Positions 37,375 through 50,007 of a stretch of DNA of 64,000 bases are shown here, piece after piece. Source of the stretch: Cristatella mucedo (taxonomy: Eukaryota; Bryozoa; Phylactolaemata; Cristatellidae); assembly GCA_009760855.2 (NCBI GenBank), contig WPIO01000001.1, positions 16,465,001 through 16,529,000 of the forward strand. Reading direction: 5' to 3'. Numbering within the stretch: position 1 is the first letter of the stretch; every line of letters starts with the position of its first letter. Under the pieces are notes generated by a model. The model was not told where the DNA came from and ran no database searches. It worked only from the letters and a program-made list of their open reading frames with translations. A program made the translations under genes and the position numbers.

Positions 37375-38705
37375 ACTATTTGAAAAGAATAGCAAGCCCC
37401 TCATCTCTCCTGGGCATTACTGGAACTACTTTGCAACGGTTCAGTCGGTATCTTAGTGGGAGACTCCAGAGTATTGATGTGAGTGGACACAGGTCATCCG
37501 AGGAGCATCTGAAATATGGGGTACCTCAGGGCTGCGTGCTTGGTCCTGTTCCTTTCACGGTTTATACTCTTTCTCTTGCCGATGTGATTTCCAAGCACAA
37601 TCTAGGCTTTCACTTCTATGCAAATGACACTCAGTTGTACCTTTGCTTTGATCCTTCCCAGCCCTCTAGCACGTCGAATTCTCTCAACTCTCTTGCTGCA
37701 TGTATTGATGTCATACACACATGGATGGCAGTAAACGTTCTTCAATTGAATGAGGATAAGTGACTAGTTATGGGCAAACCAAGTGTGATTCAGAAATTAA
37801 AGAGGCTAACGCTCAAAATCGGCTCTGCCAGCATATCTCCTGTTGAATCTGCACGAAATCTAGGTGTCATGCTCCAAAGTGACCTTTCGCTAAACGACCA
37901 CATAAGCTCCACAATCAAGTCTGCCTACTTTCAGCTACATAACATTGCTAAAATTCGGGCTTGTTTAGACTGGAATACCACATCTAAATTGGTCGATGCA
38001 TTTGTGACATCCCGTCTTGACTTTTGTAATTCACTACTTGCTGGCCTACCGGCCTGTGCAACCAGGCACTTACCGCTGGTTCAAAAGTCTGCAGCTAGGC
38101 TTTCTGTCGTGATCATTGCAGTTGCCACATCACACTACTTCTTGCCGACCTGCACTGGCCCCCAGTCAAGCAACACATCGACTTCAAGGTTTCTCACAAG
38201 GTCACTTGCTTGAAGGTCCTTTTATTCTTTGGCTCCAGCCTACCTATCAGATCTACTCCCCCCTCAGGCTAAGCATCGTAGCACTCGCTTTTCGGAATCT
38301 AACTGTTTACCTATACCGCGTACAAACCGCAAATCCTTTGGAGATCGTGCCTTCAGTTCGTATGCTCCCAAAGCCTTGAACTCACTCGCGACTTCCATCA
38401 CGACATCCCCTGACGTGACACATTTAAAAAGAAGCTGAAACGCACCTATTTATCACAGTCTTTAGTGGGTCCCCGTGATTCGTCCTTTACGTGCGTATGC
38501 ATGCCGACACTATGCATGCTGCCACTAACCATACTTGCATGCTGACCCTGTGCATGTCACCCCTAACCATGTTATTCTTGTTGTTTATTGAGCATGCTAC
38601 CACTGACCATTCGATCGCATCGTATTTTCTTTGTTGCAAATGTAAATGCCCAGAGAAAGATTGAGCTCTCTGAGGGCACTTTATCAAGTGTATTATTATT
38701 ATTAC
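37375..38705 (+). pseudogene. 5'-truncated LINE family A copy, reverse transcriptase C-terminal half
   Basis: Starts inside the RT domain (RYLSGRLQSIDVSGH), then GVPQGCVLGPV and FHFYANDTQLYL, where the catalytic YADD box reads YAND. It then continues through NLGVMLQSDLSLNDHI, CNSLLAGLPACATRHLPLV and LAPAYLSDLLPP to the tail block and (ATT)n at about 38705. A stop after NEDK near 37761 and later frameshifts split it. The YADD change plus the truncation make it inactive. Confidence 0.92.
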
Positions 38706-38944
38706 TAAGTGCCAATGTGCAAAGCCCTTTTGAGTTGGATTGAGGGGCTGCAGTCTGGTGAGCGCACTTCATTGCTGCATTTATAACAGTTTGACGGAAT
38801 TATAAAGTCGGAAAGAAACTAGAGCACGAGAGCAGCCTAAAACATGTGACAGAACACGACTAGCTAGTTTCTTTGCTGCCATGTATCTGAGGCAAAGCGA
38901 GCCTAGCCGGATCTGCCTGGCTGTGAGCCTCCCATAAATCTCTG

Positions 38945-39025
38945 AAATGCAAAGTGCCTAAAAAAAAGATTGAGTTCTGTGAGGGTGCCATATCAAATGT
39001 ATTATTATTACTATTATTATTTTAT
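38945..39025 (+). repeat. LINE family A 3' tail
   Basis: AAAGTGCCTAAAAAAAAGAT, GAGTTCTGTGAGGGTGCC and (ATT)n. A second tail just downstream of the copy at 37375-38705. Confidence 0.8.
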
Positions 39026-39039
39026 TATTTATTAAAATT

Positions 39040-39715
39040 TAACTAGCTCCTTAGTTCTGTCTCGGCTTGATTATTGTAATTCCCTTTTGGCTGGGCTGCT
39101 AAAGAAAGCTATTAGGCCACTGCAGCAGACTATGAATGTGGCTGCAAGGCTAGTCTTCAAGTCCCAGCGGTTTGAGCACGTGTCTCCTTTGCTAAAAGAG
39201 CTAGGATGCATGCCGGTTGAGCAACGGATACAGAGCAAAGTTCTTACGCTGACCCACAAGGCCCGCCACGGTTTGGCTCCTTCATACCTAGCTGAACTGC
39301 TGCATCAGTTTAAGCCTATTCGCGCCCTCAGGTCCTGTGTGGACAATAAATTAGCTGTTCCATTCCTCAGCTTACAGACCGTTGGCGACAGAAGCTTTAG
39401 CTCTGAAGGTCCTAGACTGTGGAACTCGCTTCCACAATTCTTACGAAACGACAACTACTCTCCTACTGCCGACTAAGGCTCATCCTTTTCAGCGGTCCTG
39501 AGCTGCTACTTCCATGCTACTCACTACCTCAACTGCTCTCCTGACTCTGCTATACTTCCCACTTTCTCTTTGTTGCGTGAGACGAAGTCTGTTGGCTACC
39601 GAATGCGTACCGAAAGCCACTTAGGCTGTGAGTGCGCTATACAAAACTCTCCTGCGTAACACTCACATGGTCTTTATGACTTTGCGGAGTTACAGACGGA
39701 GATGTATTATATTAC
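39040..39715 (+). pseudogene. LINE family B copy, C-terminal ORF and 3' UTR
   Basis: Open for about 145 codons (LSRLDYCNSLLAGLLKKAI, then VLTLTHKARHGLAPSYLAEL, then [12 protein letters not shown]), typical of the C-terminal region of CR1/L2-like reverse transcriptases. Stop TAA at 39474-39476, then a 240-bp 3' UTR. The catalytic core is missing, so it is a 5'-truncated insertion. It is the best-preserved family B copy in the window. Confidence 0.9.
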
Positions 39716-40499
39716 ATCATGTCTGACTGAAACTAACAGCCTAAGCTGTGCTCTTACGTCCATCACGTCAATACGCGAAAATTAATCTCACGAGGTCTCA
39801 TCTCAACTTCCACGTGATGGGAAATACTAATCTGTAAGACCACCAGTAAATTGTTTCAACAATAAGTTGACCGAGGAGTACTCAAATGAAAAGCTACGAT
39901 AGTGGATGTCACAGCATCGTTTGCATTTCATCCGGGCAAGCAATTTTTTGTATCAATGGTCATGGAGCATACAGCATGCATGAAATGAGCACGAGCCTTT
40001 AGTGAAAATGTCACTACAGCTGTATACTCGATGACTGCATCAAAGCAGAGATAGATGGAGTCTAGGCAGTCCATTTTCTTTGGTATATGCATGCTTTACT
40101 TAGAAACTTGGTTTTGGTTAGAATGCACAGTTTTTCAAAAAAACCCAAAATACTGACATAGCGAGGTACACTAGAAGAAGAGCGGTTCAACTGCACTGCA
40201 CTTGCAAAGGTTGCATATATGTGCAGTGTCCGTATCGGTATTTATTCAGATGCACGTGCCTAGTGCCTGTAGAGATACAGGCATGGATGTCAAAACGCAC
40301 TGAAGCATGAATAAGGAAGACTGCTATCTTTCTCACACAGACTATACGAATTAGCAAGTAAGTATTGACAGATCCAGAGCACATACCACGCTGCATCAAG
40401 AATCACTCGGACTGGCTTCCGGCGGCACTGTCGGCACTGCTCGCTGGCTCCAAAGCCACAAAGTAAGCCACCGCTGATTTCAGTCTTGTGACTGACTAA
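39716..40499. other. Intergenic, nothing recognised
   Basis: No supported gene or repeat; short minus-strand ORFs 40187-40399 and 40290-40553 only. Confidence 0.45.
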
Positions 40500-41570
40500 T
40501 TGATTTCTGATTGCCCTCTGAGCGAAGGCCACCACGATCAGCCAGCCAGCCACGAGCTTATCCTGCCCGTCTAAAACAAGTCACGGTGCCTTCGACGCAA
40601 TCGCTAGGAACTGTGACAGCGGCTGCAACTTTTCGCTTGTTTGGGTTGCTCGGGCGCCAACTGCAGGCAGTTTTGCACTTCTTCCGAAGCCTCGGCCCAC
40701 TCGGCTATTTCCTGGCTTCTGGCAGATTTACAGGACCGGGCAACCTAGCCCAGCTGTGGAATATCAGCGTCAATTATTATTATTATTACTATGTCAATAG
40801 CAACGGTGCGAAACTAGCAGCTGCGGCGGCTGCCGCCGCCGCCCCACTTGATATGCAGCTGCATGGTAGACTGCTCACTAAACCACTGAGGACACCTAAT
40901 GAATCCGATGTGGTTGCAACGGAGCAACCGTCCAGCGACTTCGAATAAGTCGCATCGCTGGATGTCGGTCGGCCGGATGAGAGAGAAAAAGAGCAGATCA
41001 TATCCGGCTGCTCTTGAACCTCAGGAAGCAGGGGGCTTGATTGACGGGGCAAAGGAAGACTGGCCCCGGAGCGATCGTCTACTTCCTGGTCGACGGCTCC
41101 TCGGTCGCCGCCAGAGAGCCACGTGCTCTCGCCACCTCGGCGCCTTGCGAAGGAGGGGGATCAGCGCAGCAGGCTGTCTCATCAGAGCAGCTCCATCACA
41201 ACCGGCGGATGCGGGGGGGGCGGGCGGGCGGCGGCGGCGGCTAGACACCTGCGAAAGTTTCGGGCCGTCGAACTAGCGCAGCAGTCGAAAAGCGAGCCGG
41301 CACTTACTATTGAAGGCAGAGGGGAATGGCCCGCTCGCCGGTATTCCTCCACTTACCGCCGGACGCTGACGAGTAAGGACGTTCGCGAGACTACAATGGA
41401 AAAGTGCGCCTGCATGCACGTAGTCTCCAGTAGGTGACGACAGCGATCCGCCCACCACCGAGGTAGCCCAGCCCAAGGTGGATTACGCATTCGACAAACC
41501 ACGTGACCTGGCAGAACGCCCTCTCACCTGTCGGTGGCCAGCCGAAATCGGGGTTTCCTAGCGACGATAG
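40500..41570. promoter_or_regulatory. CpG-rich block with strong minus-strand splice donors (possible promoter / 5' exon)
   Basis: GC- and CpG-rich compared with surroundings, with a GCC/GGC tract near 41215-41240. On the minus strand there are near-consensus donors: CAG/GTGAGA at about 41528, CGG/GTAAGT at about 41357 and ATA/GTAAGT at about 41308. Overlapping ORFs (40511-40948 plus, 40789-41052 minus) include poly-Ala and poly-Tyr tracts and are not recognised. It could be a remote promoter or noncoding first exon for the RhoGEF 10 kb downstream, or belong to an unrecognised gene. Confidence 0.35.
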
Positions 41571-41859
41571 CTCAAATCCTCAAGCCAATCGCAAGCAAAA
41601 CAAAGAGTAGCCTATTCCAACTCCAATTCCGATTCCGACCTGATCCCTATCCGGATGTGAGCTCTGGCCCGATCCGGATCCCACTGCACAAGTACTAGGG
41701 AGCTTGCAGTCATTGCATCATTTCCTGACTTTCCGTATGCTTCTTCATAGATATAGACAATGCGGACAATTGAGCAAATATCCAATAATTTAAATATTCT
41801 AGCCATTATTAAATAAAGTTAAATCAAATATTGCAAAACTTATAATAGTAATGATAACA

Positions 41860-42310
41860 CATTTGTATAGCGCCCTCAGAGAACCGAATCTCTTTCTACG
41901 CACTTTACTGACGCATTTTAGAAAGCATTAACGGAAGATTAGTGGTAACATCCACAAGGAGCAGGCTCAGTGTGAGCAGGTAAATCCACACGAAGGACGA
42001 ATTACAAAGACCACCAAATACTGTTCTAAACAGGTGCGCTAAAGCCTCTTTTTAAATGTCGCCATGTCAGGGGACGTTGTGACTGACTGGCGTCGGTAGT
42101 GAGTTCAGGTCAGGCTTTGGGATAATAGAAACTAAAGGCTCGGTCTCCAATGGTTTTGAAGTTCGTACGAGGTATGGCTAAACGATTCGATTTAGAACAT
42201 CGGTTTGTACGACTCTTCGCAGGGTGGGGAGTAGTTCTGATAGTTAGGCTGGAGCCAGAGAATGAAGGGGCCTAAAAGTGAGTGACCAAACCTTGAAGTC
42301 AATACTGCCA
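41860..42310 (-). repeat. LINE family A 3' fragment
   Basis: Begins with the reverse tail (TATAGCGCCCTCAGAGAA) and continues through GTGAGTTCAGGTCAGGCTTT and GGCTGGAGCCAGAGAATGAA, the reverse of the C-terminal ORF region. Degraded. Confidence 0.8.
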
Positions 42311-43149
42311 CTTAGCTGCATGCAGTTTAGAAAAGACCTCAGCTCTGAGTACTCCCCTGCCACAGCATTTTATTTGATCCATCATGCATTCAGCTCTTTT
42401 CTCTTATCAATGGGCTTTCTGTATGAATAATTACTTCTAAATGAGCATTTGTACTGCTCCTCGGAGGTTGCAGATGGAAACTTTTAAATCTACGAACAAG
42501 CCCTCTACTCTTTTACGAGTAGGCGGTAAGCTTGAGACCTTACGGCAAACTCATTGTCTGGTGTTTTCATCCTACAACTCATCAAACATGCTGGGCACGG
42601 TTTCTACAACTATTCATTCAGTACCCATCATGAATCCTATGACAGGCGACTAAAGCCTTGGATCAAAGCCGGCGTGATTTGTCCTGTGACTCCCAGAACT
42701 GGCGGGCCGTTTCCACATAATCGAAAATTCATCTGTCTCTGAGAGGGTGGATGGTTCACAACTAAGCCACTCTGCTCCCAGGGCTACCCATGAGTGGTCT
42801 GTAGAGTTGACGGAATATTTCCTATGCTTCACTGGTCTGTTTTGCGATGTGGCTGTTGCTGCTGGTTGCTATAAGCTTGAGTGCCACTTGTAACTGGTGC
42901 TGTCCCACAATCTTCAAAGCTTCTCTTGCATTACAGCTTCTTTTATCTTTAAACAATGGGTGTGAAGAACAAGTAATTCTCCTCAATTTCAGTGTGACCT
43001 TTCTAAGCATGCCTAAGTTTTTCCCCCACAAGACGCATTTACTCATCGGACAGTGACACACAGGAAAATTGCCAACATAAATAACATGATTATTAGTAGC
43101 CTGCACAGTCAGTTTCAGCACGAATAATCACACATGTGACAAATCACAA

Positions 43150-45015
43150 GGACTAGGTAAATTCTGCTTGGGATAGGTGCGTTTAAGCTTCTTTTTAAAT
43201 TTCGACAAGTTAGTGGATATCTCGACGTCAGTCAAGAGTGAATTCCAGGCTTTGGGAGCATACACTCTAAATGAATGGTCTCTAAAGGATTTTTATATAG
43301 TTCAAAGCATATTGAAAAAAATTGAGTCAGAAAGCGGATGGTGCGATGCCTAGGTTGGTTGGCGAGTAGCTCTGATAGGCAGCCAAGAGCCAGCGAATGA
43401 AGGAACATAAAAAGTGAGTGGCAAAACATTTATGTCGATACGCTGCTTGATTGAGAGCCAGTGCAGGTCGGTAAGAAATGTTTTAATATGGCAACTGCGA
43501 CGCTCCTGACAAACAAGCCTAGCTGCAGAGTTTTGTACCAACTGTCTCCACCTGCTGGCATAGGCCGATATACCTGCAAGCAGTGAATTACAGTAGTCAA
43601 GAATGGATGTCACTTACGCATGGACCAACTTATATATAGTATCCTTGTCTAAGCAGGCCCGAACACTTGCAATGGTATGCAGTTAAAAGTAGACACGCTT
43701 GGTTGTGAAGCTGATATGGTCGTCAAGTAATCGGTCACTTTGGGACAGGACACCCAGATTTTGTACAATTACTAAATAATATATACTGGCAGAGCCCATT
43801 TTGAGCATTAAGCGTTCCAATTTTCAAGTCACGCGACGTTTTCCTACAACTAGTAAGTTGGTTTCATCCTTATTCAATTAGAGAAACTTGCTACCATCCA
43901 AGTGCATATGTTAGCAATACATGCAGCAAGAGAGTTGAGAAAGTTTGACGTGCTGGAAGGCTGACGGTGATCAAAGCATATGTGCAGTGTGTCATCAGCA
44001 TAGAATTAAAAGCCTAGAAGATGGTGCTGGGCGATCACATCGCCAAGGCAGAGAGATAGAGAAAGAGAGAGAGAGAGAGAGAGAGAGGTCACCACGTACT
44101 GGAGGTACTCCTCGGATGATTGTGGCCTTTAACATCAATGCTCTGAGCCTCACACTGAGATAGGACATAAAACATTACAGCGCAGCCCCAGTGATGCCCA
44201 GGCGAAATGAGAGGGGCTCGGGCAGGGCTTGGTGATCAATGTTATTAAATGCTTCCATAAGATCAAATAAAACAAGCGCAGCGACTTTACCAAAAGTCTA
44301 CATTCTCCAGAAGGCCGTTGTACACCCGAAGCAGTGCTGAGTCTGTGGAGGGATTAGCTCTAAAACTAGACTGGAACTTACTGGCTAGGTTGGAAGTTTT
44401 AATGTAGAGTTTAGCTGATCCGCCACTAATTGTCCAGTCTCTTCGATAGGAACAGTAGCAGGGAGACTGGGTGGAAGTTGCTTAACTTCTCATCGTCTTG
44501 CCTTCTTAATTATTGGCTTGACATCAGCCTTTTTTAAAGGTCCGGGGACAAGAGGATAACTTCACCTTTATTATGATAGCTATAAATTGCAGCAGTAGAT
44601 CTATGCATCGAAGAAGTACGACAGAGTGGTAATAGGGATAACAGCGCTAGTAGTCTTCTTTCACTGGGAGATAAATTTCAGGATGAGGCTACTCGTAGAA
44701 GACTCGAATGCAGGCAATAAGGTGTTGCATGGAATTTAGGGAGTGTAATCCTGTGGGGATGTTACTAAGGGAGACGAATCCAGAGGGGATGCTTTTACCT
44801 TAGGGATGGACACTCTGATCTGAGCTATCTTGCTGGCAAAGAGGCTATAGAAGCGATCTCCTAGATTGCCACAAGGATTATTATGATAATTAGAGCTAAT
44901 CTAGGTGTGGTTCAAGGGAAATATAAGCATTTTTTTAATTGTGCATCTGTGACCAAAAATATTTTTATAGAAGCTTGCCTAGGCCTTTGCTAAGATGTAG
45001 GGGAAAAGTCTGAAA
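43150..45015 (-). pseudogene. LINE family A copy, reverse transcriptase, heavily mutated
   Basis: Read on minus from about 45015: an ILAKA segment, SSLPDDPCGNLGDRF, KFQSSFRANPSTDSALLRVY, then FNNIDHQALPE in place of the FDTIDH of the intact motif, then the C-terminal CNSLLAGISAYASRW region and 3' flank at 43150. Multiple stops and frameshifts. Collinear with 50900-52160, so it is the second longest family A copy here. Contains a (GA)n tract at 44050-44088. Confidence 0.85.
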
Positions 45016-45659
45016 ATCCTCGGTAGTAATTTATGTTAGGGCATAACGAGGGAAAGGTGAACGCTCACACCTGCCGCACTTGGTTGTGCTAAGCCTCGTT
45101 TATTATTCTAGCCGGCGATGGCGTTAATTTAAGGAGGCAGTGAAATGTTGGTATGCTACGTCAGCCAAATTATGACTGCCAATATATTACAAGCGGTTCC
45201 TAAGTTATAAAGATAAGGAACCTGTTGTGTCATTATCCATGACTAGGGCACAAAAAACGAGCCGCGTTGTACTTGGTCAATATTGTGCTCTAGGCTGCAT
45301 GCCAGGCACTTGAGCGGTAGTTTCGGCGTTGAACAAGGGAGTTGTAAGCTATGGTAGGTGCTTGACATCTCATGCCTTTCGTGACCCTCGAATAGACTGC
45401 TCCACGCTTTCGATAGTTCGACCGGTTATATTGAAGCTTGGCCGCTCTTTATTGCTGCCTGGTTCCGCTGCTCTCAGCATGTCTGCGCGCATTGGTTATG
45501 CATCTGCAAGAGTTCAATGTCGCTTCAAGTCCCAGGCTTCAAAGTATCTGTCAAGCATCTGGAAATTATTAGCACTGTTACGAGCGCTGCGTTTGGCGGC
45601 CTGAGGACTTAAGCGAGAAGCTACTGACGGGCGTTTGTACTAATATGTGCATTAGAATG

Positions 45660-45690
<31 letters not shown>

Positions 45691-45844
45691 TTATAAGCTA
45701 TGGTAGCTATGGTAATAATATATATATAGTTATATGTATGTATAGTGAAGTTGAGAAACAGATTCGAGTCGGGAGGATAGCTAAGGATAGTTAACGAAGT
45801 ACACAGCATGGAAGTCTGGCAGAGCAACTAGACAGCAAAAGGTT
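45016..45844. other. Intergenic with TA microsatellite
   Basis: Unrecognised sequence with (TA)n at about 45658-45730. The ORF 45329-45604 has no family resemblance. Confidence 0.5.
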
Positions 45845-46235
45845 GGTTAGGCGGAGGTTACGGGAGGGAGAAAACCGTCATCGTCAAAGATTTGTGAAAG
45901 TTGCTTCCAAACACTAGGAGCCGAGGAGCCACAGTGCTGGGTCCGCAGTATTGTGTGAGTACCGCGTGAGCGAACGACGTCGACGGAAGGCGCCACGACG
46001 GTCGCTGGCTTCTTCGTAGCCTCTTGCAATTGTTAATGCGTTGCCTGCTATACTGTCGGTTCGATCTTCGGATACAAATACTCGCATGACACACAGCTTC
46101 AGTCACCAACAGCGAGAAGGCAGCCAGCTAAGCCATTGTCCTGTGAGGATCTCACGCTCACGCGGAGGCTGAAACTGGTGCACCAAGGCACGAAGGAGCT
46201 CAATCTTAGCTGGCCTTGTGAGTCAGAGCAACGAC
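45845..46235 (-). pseudogene. Old LINE relative, C-terminal fragment
   Basis: Minus strand gives ALTHKA near 46220 and CGSSAPSVWKQLSQIF near 45910, the same layout as THKARHGL and [12 protein letters not shown] in family B but much diverged. Probably an older CR1-like family. Confidence 0.5.
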
Positions 46236-47284
46236 TTTTTTTTTGTTTTTATCCGGTAATCTAGCCACAGCAAGCTACAGTAGGAAAGAGGAAATATGAC
46301 TGAATCTTTTGGATTTAAAGACCAGCTGAGTATCTAAATTTAACACTAGTAGTGGGTGCTTAATATTCTTTTGTATTTTGGTAACCCTACAAAAATGGAC
46401 TACAAGTCTAGCCTTTATCATATCCTGCTATACCTTACGTCAACGTCATGTCGACCTCTTTTTGGAGCAGCATGCAAAGTTAGTGCTTGTGCTCCGCTTT
46501 ATATTAACGAGCGTTTCGATTGAACCCAATTTATTCAGGGTCCAATTCAAACTATTTGTGCTCACGCTACAAACGGCGTGTCCGGCTTCCTCGTCCGGAC
46601 TAAACAAGGTCGCAAACGCAGCGCTCGTGACGGTCCTAGTCTCAGCCGAAGTGCGGCGAATACTTTAGTGACGCCTGGATCTTACGTCGCGGCAAGCGAC
46701 TTGAAGGTGCACGCAGGTTTGCCGACGGTAGTAGAACGCGGCAGCGATAAAGGGCGCGCGTACCTTAGCATAACAAGTCCGTGTCCATAGCGTAGAGAAA
46801 TCTATTTAATACCAGCGGAGGGTTGCAGGCGTTCAACGACGGCCATGACGTACACCAGCGGCTCCCCGTCGCCCACACCTGAAATGCCAAGGCCAACTGC
46901 GGAAGCACAAATGACTGCACGCAGTACTGCTTACAGTGGCTTCTGCTTCTACGCGGCCTTGGCCAGAGACTATCGCACAATCGGTTCTCAGCCGGTATAA
47001 CTCAGGAACCGCGAATAATGAATACCAGTCACAATCCGGCTAATTTAGCACGCCCGCCGACCTTGCACTTGCGCGGTTTTCTGTAGTTGCTCTTGTCCGC
47101 ATCTCGCAGCCCATTCTTTCCACCGGTATTTAGCATGCAACTCTCCTGCGCAAGCCAGCAATAGGCGATCGATGATGATACCCTAGAAAATCCTCCTGTT
47201 CCTCACGGCATTAGTTAGGTGGTCCTGGCGAACTTCCTTTGAGTACGCTGCTGACGCTGAGCCTTTCATCCCTAACCACTCTGA
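46236..47284. other. Intergenic, CpG-containing, nothing recognised
   Basis: A CpG-rich segment at 46500-46790 has an open frame (46578-46790) without recognisable family or splice partners. Confidence 0.4.
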
Positions 47285-47505
47285 CATGCTTCTTTACAGA
47301 GTATGTAAATTGCCCAGAAAGAGATTCAGTTCTCAGGGGGAAGTATACAAATATCTAATTGCTATGTTTATACCCTGCTGGAAAGTGATGTTGGTTTGCC
47401 AGCATGTATTATCTTTTTTTACAGCACACGTAAAGTTCCTACTAACAGACTTAGTTCTCTTAGGGCGCTATTTTAATGCCATTATTACTATCGTTATTAG
47501 CCTGG
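47285..47505 (+). repeat. Two degraded LINE family A tails
   Basis: TAAATTGCCCAGAAAGAGAT at about 47307 and GTAAAGTTCCTACTAACAGA, TTAGGGCGCTATTTTAA, with an ATT-rich end at about 47430-47500. Confidence 0.6.
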
Positions 47506-48439
47506 AGAGAGCCGGGGACCCCCGTAAGATCTTTTGCTGTCTACTGTGGCAAGTCCCTCAACTAGGATAGGACTTGAACGTGGCGATTTGCTGTGGGCCA
47601 CTACGGTAAGTATCCCCTCGACCGGGGTAAGAATCGAACGCAATGACTAGCTGCGGCGGGCAAGGCATTCTGAATATAACTATTGGACGCGTCAAGCGGC
47701 TGTCAAAGGGAGCCTCTCCCTAGTTTAGCGAGCATTCGACGAGGTCTCATAATGACACCAAAATTAAAATCGCCAACTCTTGGTCTCCAGCCGTGCTTTC
47801 GGGGTGACCTCTGGGTAGCTAGGTTTTATCGTTCTCTAGGTTTAAGAGAAGTCAGCCAATATCCAGGACCTAATGTCTGCAGGATAACAGTTTGTCAATG
47901 GTAACAGCAGGCTCGGAGGGGTAAGGCTGGTAGTTACGACTGCCGGCCTTGATACAAGCAATGTAGCAACTCTACACCAATTCAGCAAACGCGATACGTT
48001 CCTTCGAACCCTGGTTCGTGGCCCAGAGCCCTGCCAGACCCCGAACTGTTCCTCTGCTTATGCGATGCAATATTTTATGTATGTCAGCGAGCCATAAAAA
48101 CTTGCAGGCTACATCGTTAGCACCAGGCCGCGAGTGAGCTCGAGAGCTAACTCGCATTTTAATTATCTCAAAGGCCAAGCGCACTGCAGCTGCGTGGGGA
48201 TCGGTTCTCTGGTGATAGAGAGCTGGAAGTCAAACCGCTGCCCAATCACTCATCTCTTTCACGAAAGCTTGCAAGTTGATCACTAAGGGCATGGATTGGC
48301 TGCTGTGAAGCACATCACACATGTAAAAGTCAATAAATCTTGCGGAAGAGCGGTTAGCCCTCACCAATCCGATACACATTTCACAGCGCTTCTTCGTTTG
48401 ATCTGAATCTGAGCCACATTCAAGGAACACACGCGGCGG
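47506..48439. other. Intergenic, possible degenerate tRNA-like units
   Basis: Two box-B-like inverted motifs (GGACTTGAACGTGG near 47570, AGAATCGAACGCAATG near 47630) spaced about 60 bp apart suggest decayed tRNA-derived sequence. No foldable tRNA was identified. The remainder is unrecognised. Confidence 0.3.
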
Positions 48440-48540
48440 CTTGGTTATTTTATGAGCGAGGTCGTCGGCTCGAGCCTCGTGACATATGCGAAGCCATTGA
48501 GTAGAGATTAAATTCTTTAAGGGCGCTATACACACGAATT
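48440..48540 (+). repeat. Composite SINE, second copy
   Basis: Box B-like CGGCTCGAGCCTCG, then ACATATGCGAAGCC, then GAGTAGAGATTAAATTCT and AAGGGCGCTATACACA. Same arrangement as 7725-7880 in the opposite orientation. The box A half is too degraded to place. Confidence 0.6.
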
Positions 48541-49054
48541 ATATATAATTATATTTGGATTGCCTCCGCCCTCTCTCTCCCTCTCTCTCTCTCTCGCGGT
48601 CTCTCGCACTATCTCGTTCTCTCTTCCCTTAGCCTAACAAAGGCAAGCCATTTGCTGCCGTTGGTCCATGCGGACGGCATAGGCTGTGAGCTCTCATTTA
48701 TTAAAAGTGCCGGTCAATCTTCGTTGCTGGTTGTGATGTCTCCACGTTATTTAATACATTTCTTCTCATTTAAGGCTTGGCTGAAAAATATGTATTCACT
48801 GTTAGTTTCTTGCCGACGACGACTGTGAGTCAGCGAGAGACGGATGGTTGGACCATCGGCGAATTGGATTCTCGGTTCAGCCGTCGAGACTGACAGCAGT
48901 GTGGCATATCAAAATCAGTCCGCTACCTCTTTTTGATTCAGCCGGTATCAGCAATTCCATTCGGTAATGCAGCGAAACGAATCTGCTTTGAAAGATACTC
49001 TCGAACCATCAAGACCACTGCCCGAGAACTAATTCACTTGCGTCACGACAAAAT
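48541..49054. other. Intergenic with a (CT)n tract
   Basis: Pyrimidine-rich (CTCTCTCC)n at about 48570-48625; otherwise unrecognised. Confidence 0.5.
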
Positions 49055-49345
49055 TCCTGACTTACCACATTTAAAAAGAAACTAAAAACGCACAGAGTAA
49101 TCACAGCATTTAATGGGTCCCTGCTATTCGTCCTTTATGTGCTTATGCATGCTGACACTGCGAATGCTGCCACTAACCATATTTGCATGCTGACGCTGTG
49201 CATGTCACCCCTAACCATGTTATTCTTGTTGTTTGTTGAGCATTCTACCTATGACCATTCGACCGTGCTTCCTTTGCAGTAGTTGTAACGCGCCTAGAAA
49301 GAGATGGGAGTTCTCTGACGACGCTTCATCAAATATATTAATATT
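49055..49345 (+). repeat. LINE family A 3' end
   Basis: TGACTTACCACATTTAAAAA, the TGCATGCTGAC spacer region, GCGCCTAGAAAGAGATGGGA and ATT-rich end. Matches 38400-38705. Confidence 0.88.
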
Positions 49346-49478
49346 ATTGTTACGTTGTGATGGCCACGCTAAAATAGAGAACTCGCTTCCACTCGACCGA
49401 ACGCTCATATCTTGTAACGAGAAATGGTGCTGAATGAATAAGTATCCGAAGCACCATTTAGGGTTGAAAAGGTCAAAT

Positions 49479-49698
49479 GGGCATACAATTAGCCTCCCGA
49501 CATAGAGCACTCTCATGTGCGTTCGTGTTCATAAGTTTTTGCGAACATCGTATACGGAAACGATACAGCTAAGACCTTTTTAAAGTTATTCTGATTGTTA
49601 TTTGACCGTTGCGCGTAAAAAATTATGTGCCTATGGATGTCTAAACGCTTATCCCTTCGGGCTGCTGGGTCTCCCATGCCGGCGTCTGCCTTAGCTAC
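49479..49698. repeat. Unclassified dispersed repeat, copy 2
   Basis: Same blocks as 17284-17527 and same orientation, shorter by about 20 bp in the first third. Not related to the LINE and SINE families described here. Confidence 0.85.
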
Positions 49699-50007
49699 GC
49701 CGGCGGCTAGTAACCTGCATGTTAGTTATGATCGTCAGCAGCTGTTGTCGCTTCGTCATCGTAGATCAAATGCATTCCTATATATTAATGATGTGTGAAT
49801 ATACATTAACAAAAGAAAAGCACCCCAGAGGCGCCGCTGTGGCCGGAACCGCCAGCTCAGACACCGCTCGTTGGGCGGGAACTGCGAGCTGAGTACCTGC
49901 TCGTTTGGTATTCCTAGCATTGTCTCGAACCGCTCAGCACGCTTCCCCACATGCGTCACTGTGAAGCTCTCTAACTTAGTGGTCATAGGCCTGTTATAAA
50001 TCCATAG

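Noticed and set aside
40511-40948. 145-codon plus ORF with poly-Tyr and poly-Ala runs
   Set aside because: Runs come from (ATT)n and (GCN)n repeats, and an opposite-strand ORF overlaps it; kept only as a CpG-rich block.
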